A stretch of DNA of 64,000 bases, taken from contig NZ_JACMYG010000023.1 in assembly GCF_014236655.1 (NCBI RefSeq), positions 1 to 64,000 of the forward strand, in the 5' to 3' direction. The notes under the pieces were generated by a model. The model was not told the origin of the DNA. It saw only the letters and a list, made by a program, of their open reading frames with translations, and did no database searches. This document shows, in pieces, positions 43,575 through 51,877 of this stretch (position 1 is the first letter of the stretch; the number at the start of each line of letters is the position of its first letter). The translations under genes were made by a program, and so were the position numbers. The DNA is from Pseudomonas kielensis (GTDB taxonomy: Bacteria > Pseudomonadota > Gammaproteobacteria > Pseudomonadales > Pseudomonadaceae).

Positions 43575-45617
43575 ATGGATCTGAATTTGCCGCGACTGGC
43601 CGTGCTGGTTTCGTCGTTAGTGTTTGTGCACCACCTCCACGCCAGCGAGCCGTCGTCGGCAGCGGCTACCCAGGCCGACCCGTTGATCGCCCAAGGCAAG
43701 TATGTGGCCCAACTCGGCGACTGCATTGCCTGCCACACCGCCAAGGACGGCGCGGTGATGGCCGGCGGCCTGGAACTGACAACGCCCATGGGCACCCTGT
43801 ATTCCAGCAACATCACCCCCGATCCAGAGACGGGCATTGGCCGCTACACCTTCGAGCAGTTTGACCGGGCCATGCGTCAGGGGGTGACGCCGGCGGGCGA
43901 CAACCTCTATCCGGCGATGCCGTACCCGTCCTACGCCAAGATGAGCGAATCGGATATGCGGGCCCTGTATGCCTACCTGATGCAGGGGGTCAGCCCGGTC
44001 AAGCAGGCCAATCTGCAGGCGGACATGAGCTGGCCGTTCAACCAGCGTTGGGGGCTGTGGTTCTGGAACAAGCTGTTCGTCGATGACGCTCCTTTTGTCG
44101 CGGACCCGGCCAAGGACCCACAGGTGAGCCGTGGTGCCTATCTGGTGCAGGGCCTGGGACACTGCGGTGCTTGTCATACCCCACGGGGTATCGCCTTCCA
44201 GGAAAAGGCCATGAGTGACGCCGGTACCAGCGGCAAGCACTACCTGGCCGGGGAGACCGTCGAGCACTGGCGCGCACTCAGCTTGCGCAACCTGTGGACG
44301 GTGGAAGACACCGTGCAGTTGCTCAAGACCGGGCAGAACCGATTTGCCACGGTGTCCGGCAACATGGCGCAAGTGATCCATCACAGCACCCAGCACTTTA
44401 CCGATGATGACCTGACCGCCATCGCGACCTACCTCAAGTCGCTGCCGGCCGGCCCGGATGACCTGCCGCCACCGTCCTTGCCGCTGGCCCCGGCAGCTCC
44501 TCCGGCGACGCTGTACAGCAGCCGTGGCGGCCTGGGCTACACGCAGTTCTGTGCCGACTGCCACCGCGCGGATGGCGGCGGTGTGCCGGCGATGTTCCCG
44601 CCACTGGCAGGCAACCCGAGCGTGGCCTCGGCCGATCCGACGTCGTTGCTGCACATTACCCTGACGGGCTGGAAAACCGCCGAGACCCAGACCCACCCGC
44701 GGGTCTACACCATGCCTGGGTTTGCCCGGCTGGCCGATGACGAGATCGCTGAGATCCTCAACTTCGTGCGCACCAGTTGGGGCAATGAGGGCTCAACGAT
44801 CACTGCCGCCCAGGTCAAACAGCTGCGCGGCCAGCTCAAGCCGGTGGACGGCCCCGTCACCTTCGAAACCCCACGCCTGGCCGATATGCTGGTGGCGCCC
44901 AATGCCCTGCAGGTCGTGCGGGGCATGCGCCTGCACCTGCAGACCAAGGCCCTGTTGCCGGACAACGTCGGCAACGCCTTGAACTGCACCAGTTGCCACC
45001 TCAATGCCGGCACCGTGGCCGATGGCTCGCCGTTTGTCGGGGTCTCGGCGTTCTTCCCGAGCTATGCGCCGCGTGTGGGACGGGAAATCACTCTGGCCGA
45101 GCGCATCAATGGGTGTTTCCGTCGTTCGATGGATGGCAAGCCGCTGCCCGTCTAGTCGGCGGACATGCAGGCGATGATTGCCTATTTCGACTGGATGAAG
45201 CGCAACACCCAGGCCGGGGACAAAGTGGCCGGGCGTGGCGTCGGCAAGATCGATCCGGCGATCAAGCCTGACCGCGCCAACGGCGAGCGGGTCTACGCCA
45301 AGCAATGCGCGGTGTGCCATGGCACTGAGGGCGAAGGGCTGAAGAGTGCCAAGGGCGAGTGGGTGTTCCCGCCGCTGTGGGGCGAGGAGTCGTTCAACAT
45401 CGGCGCTGGCATGGCGCGCACCTATACCGCTGCGGCGTTCGTCAAACGCAACATGCCGATCGGCTTTCACGAACAGTTCCCGCTGGGGCAGGGTGGGCTT
45501 TCCGATCAGGAGGCGGTAGACGTCGCCGAGTACTTCTCCCACCAACCCCGTCCGGACTTCCCGGACAAGCACAAGGACTGGCCAAAAGGCGGCAAGCCAC
45601 AGGATGCCCGGTACTGA
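43575..45617 (+). pseudogene. Five-heme cytochrome c with TsdA-like C-terminus, interrupted by an in-frame amber codon
   Basis: One reading frame of 681 codons is split only by TAG at 45153-45155 (codon 527). Part one (526 residues) has a signal peptide (LAVLVSSLVFVHHLHA) and heme sites CIACH (50), CGACH (197), CADCH (326) and CTSCH (471). Residues 1-420 resemble the three-heme subunit of membrane alcohol/gluconate dehydrogenases. From about 440 it resembles thiosulfate dehydrogenase TsdA, including ERINGCFRRSMDGKPL, with a possible Cys ligand at 514. After the stop the frame continues at SADMQAMIAYFDWMK and ends with the fifth heme site CAVCH (578). A single G-to-T change (GAG to TAG) would explain the stop. 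It may be a pseudogene, a sequencing error, or yield a truncated four-heme product. Confidence 0.85.
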
Positions 45618-45665
45618 GCCCTGATGGGCCGCACGCCAGTCACCTGACGCGCGTGCGGCTGGGGC

Positions 45666-46802
45666 CTACTGTTCGGCGTTACGGGCGTGTCGGTAATCGC
45701 TGACCGCTTCGTACACCGCTTTGCGCAGCCGATTGATCCCGCCGATGGGGCGATGGGCCTCCAACCCGAACCAGGGATTGAACGACTGGTTGTCGCATTG
45801 CAGGTTCAGTGCCGGGGTGTCGAAGTCCTGGGCGGGAATCCGGATGCGCGCCACGGTTTCGAACGGCGCGTCGCTTTCCTGCCATTCAATACTGGTGTCT
45901 TCGATCGGCATGTATGCGCGCGGATCCTGACGCTGGATCTGCAGGACAAAGCAGGCCGGGACCCGGTCCGTCGACAGTTGCTGGTTCAATGCGCTGCGCA
46001 GGAAGTTCGGCAATGCCTGGTTCTGCGCGGGCAGGGTGTAGCTCGGGCAACTGTCGGGGTCGGGGGCCACGCGGAATTTGGCGTTGGCGTTGCCGAACTT
46101 ATAGGGCGAGACGGAAAAGTAAGTGCTCTGGGTCGGGCTTGTCGGCGCCGGCGCCAGCGTCGCCAGGGCGATGAACAGGTGGCGCACCTGCCAGCTGCGC
46201 GGGTCCCAGCCGGGAAAGAACGCCAGGACCTTTTTGCCGTCAGCCTGGGCCGCGACGTTCTGTCGGTACTCGGCGACGTCACTGACGAAAAAGTTCGGGT
46301 GGTTGAACATGACAAAGTCCTGTTCGCCACGGCCTTGGCGGTCCTTGAGCAACTGCGTTCCGGGTACATCGAGCAACTTCAGGGCCATGCCCCGGGCGTC
46401 GCGCATGCTGTCGAACTGCGGGTAGGCATTGCCGTTGGACAGTCGCAGGGTGGCTTGCCAGGTCTTGCCGGCTTCGCTGAATACGCCCTGGCGCAGGTCG
46501 GGAGCCAGGTCGGTCAGCACCTGGACCTCGGCCTTCAGGCAGCCGTGCGCCTTGGCGTGGGCATCACGCAGGTAACGGGTGTTGTCGCGGTGCTGGTCGA
46601 CGATGCGCACGGCGGTCTGGATCACCTCCTGGGTCATCGCGGTTTCGCCGGCGGGTATCTGCTCCTGGGCGGACACCGGCCCGCTGTGTTGCCAGGCCCA
46701 CCAGGCGCTGGCCAGGGCCCAGCCGAGCAGGCCGAGCCCGAGCAGCCACAGCAGGGATTTAGCCAAGAACGCCGCGAGGCGCAGCCATAAGCTCATCAAC
46801 AT
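45666..46802 (-). CDS. Catalase-fold family protein, membrane-anchored
   Basis: A 378-residue catalase-like (heme-dependent peroxidase/SrpA-related) protein. The N-terminus has a hydrophobic anchor (LLWLLGLGLLGWALASAWWAW), so the domain should face the periplasm. Catalase-like features include RDAHAKAHGCLKAEVQVL, DARGMALKLLDVPG, QDFVMFNHPNFFVSDVAEY and YFSVSPYKFGNANAKFRVAP, and the late RIRIPAQDFDT region is as in catalases. True catalase activity is uncertain because family members differ at the heme-ligand region. An AAGGAG site supports the start. It follows the RoxA-like gene after 28 bases and is probably co-transcribed. Confidence 0.85.
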   Translation of the reverse strand: MLMSLWLRLAAFLAKSLLWLLGLGLLGWALASAWWAWQHSGPVSAQEQIPAGETAMTQEVIQTAVRIVDQHRDNTRYLRDAHAKAHGCLKAEVQVLTDLAPDLRQGVFSEAGKTWQATLRLSNGNAYPQFDSMRDARGMALKLLDVPGTQLLKDRQGRGEQDFVMFNHPNFFVSDVAEYRQNVAAQADGKKVLAFFPGWDPRSWQVRHLFIALATLAPAPTSPTQSTYFSVSPYKFGNANAKFRVAPDPDSCPSYTLPAQNQALPNFLRSALNQQLSTDRVPACFVLQIQRQDPRAYMPIEDTSIEWQESDAPFETVARIRIPAQDFDTPALNLQCDNQSFNPWFGLEAHRPIGGINRLRKAVYEAVSDYRHARNAEQ

Positions 46803-46830
46803 GTAAAACTCCTTCCTGGCTGTCCGTGGC

Positions 46831-48639
46831 TCATGGCAATTGCGCCTCCAGGGGGCCGCCCAGTACCTTCAGGTACTCCAGCAGCGCCCAGCGCTCCTGG
46901 GGCAGCAACAAGCGCCCGATGACCCCGTTACCCCGTTCGCCGGCGCGGAATTCGTGGCCGCTGTTATGGTTGCCGGTCACCCGCGTATCGAACACAAACC
47001 CGTTGTCGAAGGCTTCGGTGCGATAGCCCAGGTGTTTGGGGTCGTACTCGAAGGTGCCTTTATAGAAGGTGCTCGCTCGTTCACTTTGCGGTGACAGCAG
47101 TTGGTAGAGGCTCGGCACCGAACCGTTATGCAGGAAAGGCGCCGTGGCCCAGACGCCGGCCAGCGGCCGGGCTTTGTAGGCCACGCGCTCGCGCACGCCG
47201 ATCGGCAGGGCGAATCCATCCATGTCCGGCCGCTCTTCTGGGGTGACGTTGGCCTCGCGGTAGGCGCGGCTCTCGACGAAGGCGGTAACGTAGGCCAGGC
47301 CCTTGGCGACTGACAGCTGGCTCAGGTCCAGAGGCTCGGTGGGCGTGGGTTGCAGCTTGACGTCGAGGTTGGCCAATTCCGCCGGGTCCCATTGCAGAGG
47401 GGTGACGTCGAAGCGGTGCTGCGCGATGTTGTGGGCGCTGGAGGGATCGGTGCCGATCACTGCCACCGGCAGCATCTTCAACTGCTGCTCGGGGCGACCG
47501 TTGGCCTGGATCACCTTGGGCACGTGGCAACCGGCGCAGTTCTCGGCGAACAGCGCACGGCCCTGGGCGGCCAGGGGCTTGTCGATGGGGCCCAGCAGTG
47601 CTTCGGGCCAGGCCGGCGGCTTGAGGCGCTTGAGGGTTTCTTCGATCAGGTGCAAGTCCCGCACGCGCACGCTGGAGGGGTAGCGCGCATCGCCCTTGAG
47701 CGGTTGGCCATTGGCATCGAAGAAATTCAGGGTGGCACCCACCCCCAACGCCTCGCCGACATTGCGCGCCATGGGCTGCTGGGCGGAACCGTTCCACTGC
47801 ACCCAGTCGAAGGTCCAGATGTCCCACAGTTGTGGATAGTCCACTGGCGCATTGGCTACCCGGTAATTGTCCGGGGAGATGGCGTCGCCGAAGGTGGCAT
47901 TGGCGATACGGCCGAAGGCGTCGGTGCGCCCGGGACCTTCCTCGGTGGGGTAGAGGCCGCGATGGGTGTCGTTCCAGGCCACCCGCAGGAAGGTGTCCAG
48001 CGAGGCCTTGAAATCCTTGCGCAGTTGTTCGTGCCCGGTGTCGTAGTCCTGACCCAGCACGTTGCGGGCGAAACGTTCGAATTTCCACGGGTTGTAATAG
48101 GTCGAGGCAAGACTGGCCACCAGCGCCTGGCCGAAGCTGCCGCCGCGCAAGGTGGGTACGCTGGAGGGCAGCACGTGCTGCGCCGTACCGCCATCGATGC
48201 GCAGGGCCTGGCCCTGGTAGCGCAGCTCACCGGTGTGGCAGGCGGCGCAGGTAATATCCAGATACTCTTCTTTACTGCCAGGATTCTGGTGCCTGGCGAA
48301 GCCCACCGGCAGGTTGCCCGGGTTGCTGGGGGTGGCCGTTTGCGTCGGGTCCACCAGAAAGCCGAAGCGCGCCAGGTACTGCGGCGCGGCAAAGCGCTGC
48401 TCGGAAAACGGCAGCTCAAGGGCCTTGAACCAGTCGTACCGCAAACCCTTTACCTGGGTGCCCTGGGGGGTGAAGTAATAGGTCTGGCGATCGGCGTCGC
48501 TCCACTGGTCGAGGTAATTCACCTGGGTGACAGGCGTATAGACCGGCAGCTTGGGGTTGGCCACGTAATACAGCACAACGGCCAGCGCGACCCCCAGCAG
48601 GAGCAGAATCAGCAGTAGAAAACGGAGCAGCAGGCGCAC
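46831..48639 (-). CDS. RoxA-like di-heme cytochrome c peroxidase-family protein
   Basis: A 602-residue exported protein with two heme sites, CAACH (131-135) and CAGCH (368-372). It starts with GTG (48639) after AAGGA and has a strong N-terminal hydrophobic segment (LLLRFLLLILLLLGVALAVVLYYV). The stretch LWDIWTFDWVQWNGSAQQPMARN and the C-terminal GVWATAPFLHNGSVPSLYQLL are typical of the RoxA/MauG-related group. Relatives include rubber oxygenases that cleave polyisoprene with oxygen, but many homologues are unstudied, so the substrate is open. It is the first gene of a two-gene unit with the catalase-like protein. Confidence 0.87.
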   Translation of the reverse strand: MRLLLRFLLLILLLLGVALAVVLYYVANPKLPVYTPVTQVNYLDQWSDADRQTYYFTPQGTQVKGLRYDWFKALELPFSEQRFAAPQYLARFGFLVDPTQTATPSNPGNLPVGFARHQNPGSKEEYLDITCAACHTGELRYQGQALRIDGGTAQHVLPSSVPTLRGGSFGQALVASLASTYYNPWKFERFARNVLGQDYDTGHEQLRKDFKASLDTFLRVAWNDTHRGLYPTEEGPGRTDAFGRIANATFGDAISPDNYRVANAPVDYPQLWDIWTFDWVQWNGSAQQPMARNVGEALGVGATLNFFDANGQPLKGDARYPSSVRVRDLHLIEETLKRLKPPAWPEALLGPIDKPLAAQGRALFAENCAGCHVPKVIQANGRPEQQLKMLPVAVIGTDPSSAHNIAQHRFDVTPLQWDPAELANLDVKLQPTPTEPLDLSQLSVAKGLAYVTAFVESRAYREANVTPEERPDMDGFALPIGVRERVAYKARPLAGVWATAPFLHNGSVPSLYQLLSPQSERASTFYKGTFEYDPKHLGYRTEAFDNGFVFDTRVTGNHNSGHEFRAGERGNGVIGRLLLPQERWALLEYLKVLGGPLEAQLP

Positions 48640-48909
48640 GATAAACGTCCTTGTAGAGTGATCGGGGTGTTATGCCTGAGCTCAAGTTTGGCAGCAAGAG
48701 GCCATTACGCCATAGCCTGTGAGAACAGGCTGCATCTGCCCTCGGCCGAAGCTGACAGAAACTTCACCCGGTTCCTGGGCAAAACGCGTTAAAAGACCTG
48801 AACTTATCGGAGCTTTCCTGCTCTCATGCCGGTAGCCATTGGTCGTGGCGGCCTGATAAGCTCGCGGCTTTATTCGATTGCCCTTTAGGCGCATGAACAA
48901 GGAAATAGC
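48640..48909. other. Divergent promoter region
   Basis: A 270-base gap between the RoxA-like gene and the FKBP gene. AT content rises towards the FKBP start and an AAGGAAATAGC ribosome-binding site ends it. I see no gene. Confidence 0.5.
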
Positions 48910-49623
48910 ATGAAACAGCATCGGTTGGCGGCGGCGGTGGCCCTGGTTAGCCTGGTACTTGCGGGTTGTGACTCGCAGACCAGCGTAGAGCTGAAAACCC
49001 CGGCGCAAAAAGCTTCCTACGGTATCGGCCTGAACATGGGCAAGAGCCTGGCTCAGGAAGGCATGGATGACCTGGACTCCAAAGCCGTAGCCCAAGGCAT
49101 CGAAGATGCTGTCGGCAAGAAAGAACAGAAGCTCAAGGATGAAGAGTTGGTCGAAGCCTTCGCAGCGCTGCAAAAGCGTGCTGAAGAGCGCATGGCCAAG
49201 ATGAGCGAAGAGTCGGCCGCAGCCGGCAAGAAATTCCTCGAAGACAACGCCAAGAAAGCCGGTGTGACCACCACGGCTTCCGGCCTGCAGTACGAAGTCG
49301 TGAAGAAGGCCGACGGCGCCCAGCCTAAGCCTACCGACGTCGTGACTGTGCACTATACCGGCACCCTGACCAACGGCACCGTGTTCGACAGTTCGGTCGA
49401 GCGTGGCAGCCCGATCGATCTGCCAGTCAGCGGCGTGATCCCGGGTTGGGTCGAAGGCCTGCAACTGATGCACGTAGGCGAGAAGTACAAGCTGTACATT
49501 CCTAGCGAACTGGCCTACGGCGCACAAAGCCCTAGCCCGGCAATTCCGGCCAACTCGGTGCTGGTATTCGACCTGGAGCTGCTGGCGATCAAAGATCCAG
49601 CCAAGCAAGACGACGCCAAGTAA
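48910..49623 (+). CDS. FKBP-type peptidyl-prolyl cis-trans isomerase lipoprotein (Mip/FklB-like)
   Basis: A 237-residue proline isomerase. The N-terminus MKQHRLAAAVALVSLVLAGC has a lipobox (LAGC), so the protein is probably lipid-anchored in the periplasm. Residues 30-125 form the helical dimerisation domain (PAQKASYGIGLNMGKSLAQEG, then a charged long helix with many Lys and Glu). The FKBP domain begins at VTVHYTGTLTNGTVFDSS and includes VIPGWVEGLQLMHVGEKYKL and SELAYGAQSPSPAIPANS. It is a folding helper for exported proteins. A strong terminator follows. Confidence 0.95.
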   Translation: MKQHRLAAAVALVSLVLAGCDSQTSVELKTPAQKASYGIGLNMGKSLAQEGMDDLDSKAVAQGIEDAVGKKEQKLKDEELVEAFAALQKRAEERMAKMSEESAAAGKKFLEDNAKKAGVTTTASGLQYEVVKKADGAQPKPTDVVTVHYTGTLTNGTVFDSSVERGSPIDLPVSGVIPGWVEGLQLMHVGEKYKLYIPSELAYGAQSPSPAIPANSVLVFDLELLAIKDPAKQDDAK

Positions 49624-49641
49624 GCTGCGTCGGATTGAAAT

Positions 49642-49670
49642 ACAACGCCCCGTTTATCCGGGGCGTTGTT
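49642..49670 (+). terminator. Terminator of the FKBP gene
   Basis: ACAACGCCCCG and CGGGGCGTTGT pair perfectly around a 7-base loop, 19 bases after the stop codon. Confidence 0.85.
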
Positions 49671-49875
49671 GCATCTGGCGGCCGGTGGTGGAAAATCCAG
49701 TCGAACCGACACCGGTCGTAGCAGTCATAGCATTGAAGGCGCCGCCGTTAGCCGCACCAGGCCGCCAAGTCAATGAAATGTTGGGGTTTTTTCATGTGAG
49801 TAAAAAACGCCCGATCTGACTTGAGCCCTTGTAAAACGGGGCTTTGAGGCCTGAAAAGCGGCTCTGTTCACAAGG

Positions 49876-49898
49876 TTATCCACAATTTGTGTGGATAA
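49876..49898. promoter_or_regulatory. Perfect inverted pair of consensus DnaA boxes
   Basis: TTATCCACA (49876-49884), 5 bases, then TGTGGATAA (49890-49898). Both halves match the DnaA consensus exactly. The pair sits 16 bases upstream of the DUF1232 start codon. Confidence 0.75.
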
Positions 49899-49913
49899 CA
49901 TTTCAGTGGAGGC

Positions 49914-50372
49914 ATGATGAAAACACCCTGGAATTTTGCTCGGTTCCTGCCCTTGGCCGGTCGCTTGATCAGTCGAGGCCGTTTGCCGACCCTGCTTTTC
50001 GCAGTGGCCAGCAAGGGCGCCAGTCAGGGTTTCCGCCTGGGCAAGCTCAAGGACGACCTGCGCTTGCTGCAGGCGCTGTGCCTGGCTTACTGGCGCGGCG
50101 AGTACCGGGCCATCAGTCCCAAGGCACTGGTATCGGTGGTGGCCGGCCTGATGTACTTCCTCAGCCCCTTGGATGCCGTTCCCGATTTCATCCCGATGTT
50201 TGGCATGCTGGATGACATCGCTGTGCTGGCGTGGCTGATGAAAACCCTGGATGACGAGCTGACGGCTTTCCGTCTCTGGCGCAACCGCCAGCACCCGGAA
50301 AAACTGGTGAGTCTCGAGCGCCTGCCTGATTCGCCCGAGCAGTTGTTGCTTCAGGGCCCGAAAAAAACCTGA
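49914..50372 (+). CDS. DUF1232 (YkvA-like) membrane-associated protein
   Basis: A 152-residue protein (151 if the second ATG at 49917 is used) with the DUF1232 core at about residues 65-110: YRAISPKALVSVVAGLMYFLSPLDAVPDFIP followed by GMLDDIAVLAWLMKTLDDEL. The core has a hydrophobic helix and the PxDxxPDFIP turn that define the family, whose function is not known. The ribosome-binding site is GTGGAGG. The position of the DnaA-box palindrome directly before the gene suggests control by DnaA or by the replication state. Confidence 0.85.
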   Translation: MMKTPWNFARFLPLAGRLISRGRLPTLLFAVASKGASQGFRLGKLKDDLRLLQALCLAYWRGEYRAISPKALVSVVAGLMYFLSPLDAVPDFIPMFGMLDDIAVLAWLMKTLDDELTAFRLWRNRQHPEKLVSLERLPDSPEQLLLQGPKKT

Positions 50373-50487
50373 ATCGAATCAGATTCATCCAGAGATTGAT
50401 ACGCCCCAGCGACCTTGGCGACTGTTAGGATTACACTTCAAGGGAAAAGTGCCGACTCGCTAAGTGTTGTTGTCCTACGGGGTAGTC

Positions 50488-50829
50488 ATGGATATTCAGA
50501 TAATCACACGTGATGGTGAGCCCGAATACGCGGTGTTGCCATGGGCGCAGTATCAAGCATTGTTGAAAGCTGCAGGCGTCAAGGAACAACCACCGCGTGC
50601 AGCCACAGTCCCGCACGCGGCCACCTCGGACCCGGTTCTTCCGGGCCTCGATCAACTGCGTCATCTACGTGAAGAACAGGGCATTGCCATTGAGGCGCTG
50701 GCCCGCACCGTAGGCATCAGCCCTTCCTACCTGGCCTTGATCGAAAGTGGCGAGCGCCAGCCCGACGCCGCGATTCGCCGCAGCCTGGCCTGGGAGTTGA
50801 AGGTGCAGGGTTGGAGGGATGAATCGTGA
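50488..50829 (+). CDS. HTH (XRE/Cro-type) regulator with antitoxin-like N-terminus
   Basis: A 113-residue protein. Residues 1-32 (MDIQIITRDGEPEYAVLPWA, then QYQALLKAAG) resemble the N-terminus found in Phd-like antitoxins and some HTH regulators. Residues about 52-112 are a Cro/C1 helix-turn-helix (LDQLRHLREEQGIAIEALARTVGISPSYLALIESGERQP). Start ATG 50488 is chosen over the upstream TTG at 50464. Its stop overlaps the next gene by 4 bases. It is likely to autoregulate the three-gene unit. Confidence 0.85.
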   Translation: MDIQIITRDGEPEYAVLPWAQYQALLKAAGVKEQPPRAATVPHAATSDPVLPGLDQLRHLREEQGIAIEALARTVGISPSYLALIESGERQPDAAIRRSLAWELKVQGWRDES

Positions 50830-51197
50830 GTGTACGGATCAGTCGTCAACATTGGGACGGTTTGCTCGGTGAGCTGGATCAGGCGCGCCGCCAGCGCCAC
50901 TTGCTGACTTATCGTGCGCTGCTGGAGCGGCTGCAGTTGCCGAGCCCGGCCATGCAAACCCTGACGGCCGCCCTCGAGCACTTGGCGGCACTGGACGCCC
51001 GGGCCGAACAACCGCTGCGCAGTTCGCTGGTGATCAGCCAGGGCGCGAGCCGATTGCCGCGCACTGGGTTCTTCGAGTGTGTGGAGCGTCTGGGGCGTTT
51101 CTCCGGGCCCTCCGACGGCGTGGCAGCGGCGTCCTGGCATGCTTCGGAAGTGGTTCGTGTGTTCGAGTACCAATACCCTGAATCTGCGGAGGCCTGA
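50826..51197 (+). CDS. Hypothetical protein (123 aa) in the HTH/Sel1 operon
   Basis: No family recognised. The 123-residue protein is soluble and mainly helical at the N-terminus (SRQHWDGLLGELDQARRQRHLLTYRALLERLQLPSPAMQTLTAALEHLAALDARAEQP). A more beta-like C-terminus contains SSLVISQGASRLPRTGFFECVERLGRF. The N-terminal part could be a DNA- or nucleotide-associated winged helix. It is coupled by overlap to the HTH gene before it and abuts the Sel1 gene after it. Confidence 0.7.
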   Translation: MSVRISRQHWDGLLGELDQARRQRHLLTYRALLERLQLPSPAMQTLTAALEHLAALDARAEQPLRSSLVISQGASRLPRTGFFECVERLGRFSGPSDGVAAASWHASEVVRVFEYQYPESAEA

Positions 51198-51599
51198 GTG
51201 TTGCTACGACTCAAGGCGCATGTCAGCTACTGGCTGGCCCGCCGGCTGTTTCACTGGTCCTGGTTTGTCCGTCAGCCGCGAGGCTGGGCTTGGCTGGAGG
51301 GGCAGTTTGCGCGGATGGCCAACCTGGGGGACGTGGGGGCCCAGAGCTTCTATGGTCACATCCTGGCGTTTCGCGGGGTTGGCCTGGGGGCTCGCGAGGA
51401 GGGGGTGCGTTTGCTGCGCCTGGCAGCGTTGGCGGGCGATGGCAAGGCGGCCTATCAAGTTGGCGTGATCAGTCTGGCCGGGACTCCGAGCAAGGCTCCG
51501 GATCCGGTGGAGGCGGCTCGCTGGTGGGGGTTGGCGGAAAAGGCTGGGCATCCGTTGGCGGCGATCAAGTTGCGGGAATTGGCTGTGCGGTCTGGTTGA
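51198..51599 (+). CDS. Sel1-repeat protein
   Basis: A 133-residue protein with Sel1-like helical repeats (GAQSFYGHILAFRGVGLGAREEGVRLLRLAALAGDGKAAYQVGVISLAG and PVEAARWWGLAEKAGHPLAAIKLREL). It begins with an aromatic-rich helix (YWLARRLFHWSWFVRQPRGW). It starts with GTG at 51198 immediately after the previous stop codon. Sel1 repeats typically bind partner proteins; the partner may be one of the two upstream gene products. Confidence 0.8.
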   Translation: MLLRLKAHVSYWLARRLFHWSWFVRQPRGWAWLEGQFARMANLGDVGAQSFYGHILAFRGVGLGAREEGVRLLRLAALAGDGKAAYQVGVISLAGTPSKAPDPVEAARWWGLAEKAGHPLAAIKLRELAVRSG

Positions 51600-51608
51600 T
51601 CTTGGATT

Positions 51609-51700
51609 TTGTGGGCATATCCATTGCAGCGGTCACGGCGGCTGAGGGTTTCGCCCTTACGGCCAGGCACTTTTGGCAAACGCCCCAAAAGGACTTGCCG
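51609..51700. repeat. Degenerate dispersed Pseudomonas intergenic repeat
   Basis: The run GGGCATATCCATTGCAGCGG, then CACGGCGGCTGAGGGTTTCG, CCCTTACGGCCAGGCACTTT and finally CGCCCCAAAAGG resembles a dispersed non-coding sequence I recall from P. fluorescens-group genomes. Internal near-palindromes GGGTTTCGCCCT and CTTTTGGC...CCCCAAAAG are visible. The rest of the 51600-51821 gap holds no gene. Confidence 0.5.
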
Positions 51701-51821
51701 GGGTATGACTCACCCACATGGGTTACAAATTGGTTCACGCACATAGGTAACAGTTTTTAACTGGCAGGGTCGATTTCGCGAGGATCTGACCATGCCCTGA
51801 TGCGGCAAGAATCTCGTGGGC

Positions 51822-51852
51822 AAAAAAAGACCGGGCAAGCCCGGTCTTTTCT
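51822..51852 (-). terminator. Terminator of prc
   Basis: On the minus strand AAAAGACCGGGC/GCCCGGTCTTTTTTT forms a perfect stem with a T-run, 26 bases after the prc stop. Confidence 0.85.
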
Positions 51853-51877
51853 GGTCAGCGTGTTGCTGGGATGGCCA

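Noticed and set aside
45165-45617. Reading the sequence after the amber codon as an independent 150-codon cytochrome gene
   Set aside because: It has no signal peptide or ribosome-binding site and continues the TsdA-like domain in the same frame, so it is treated as the 3' part of the interrupted gene.
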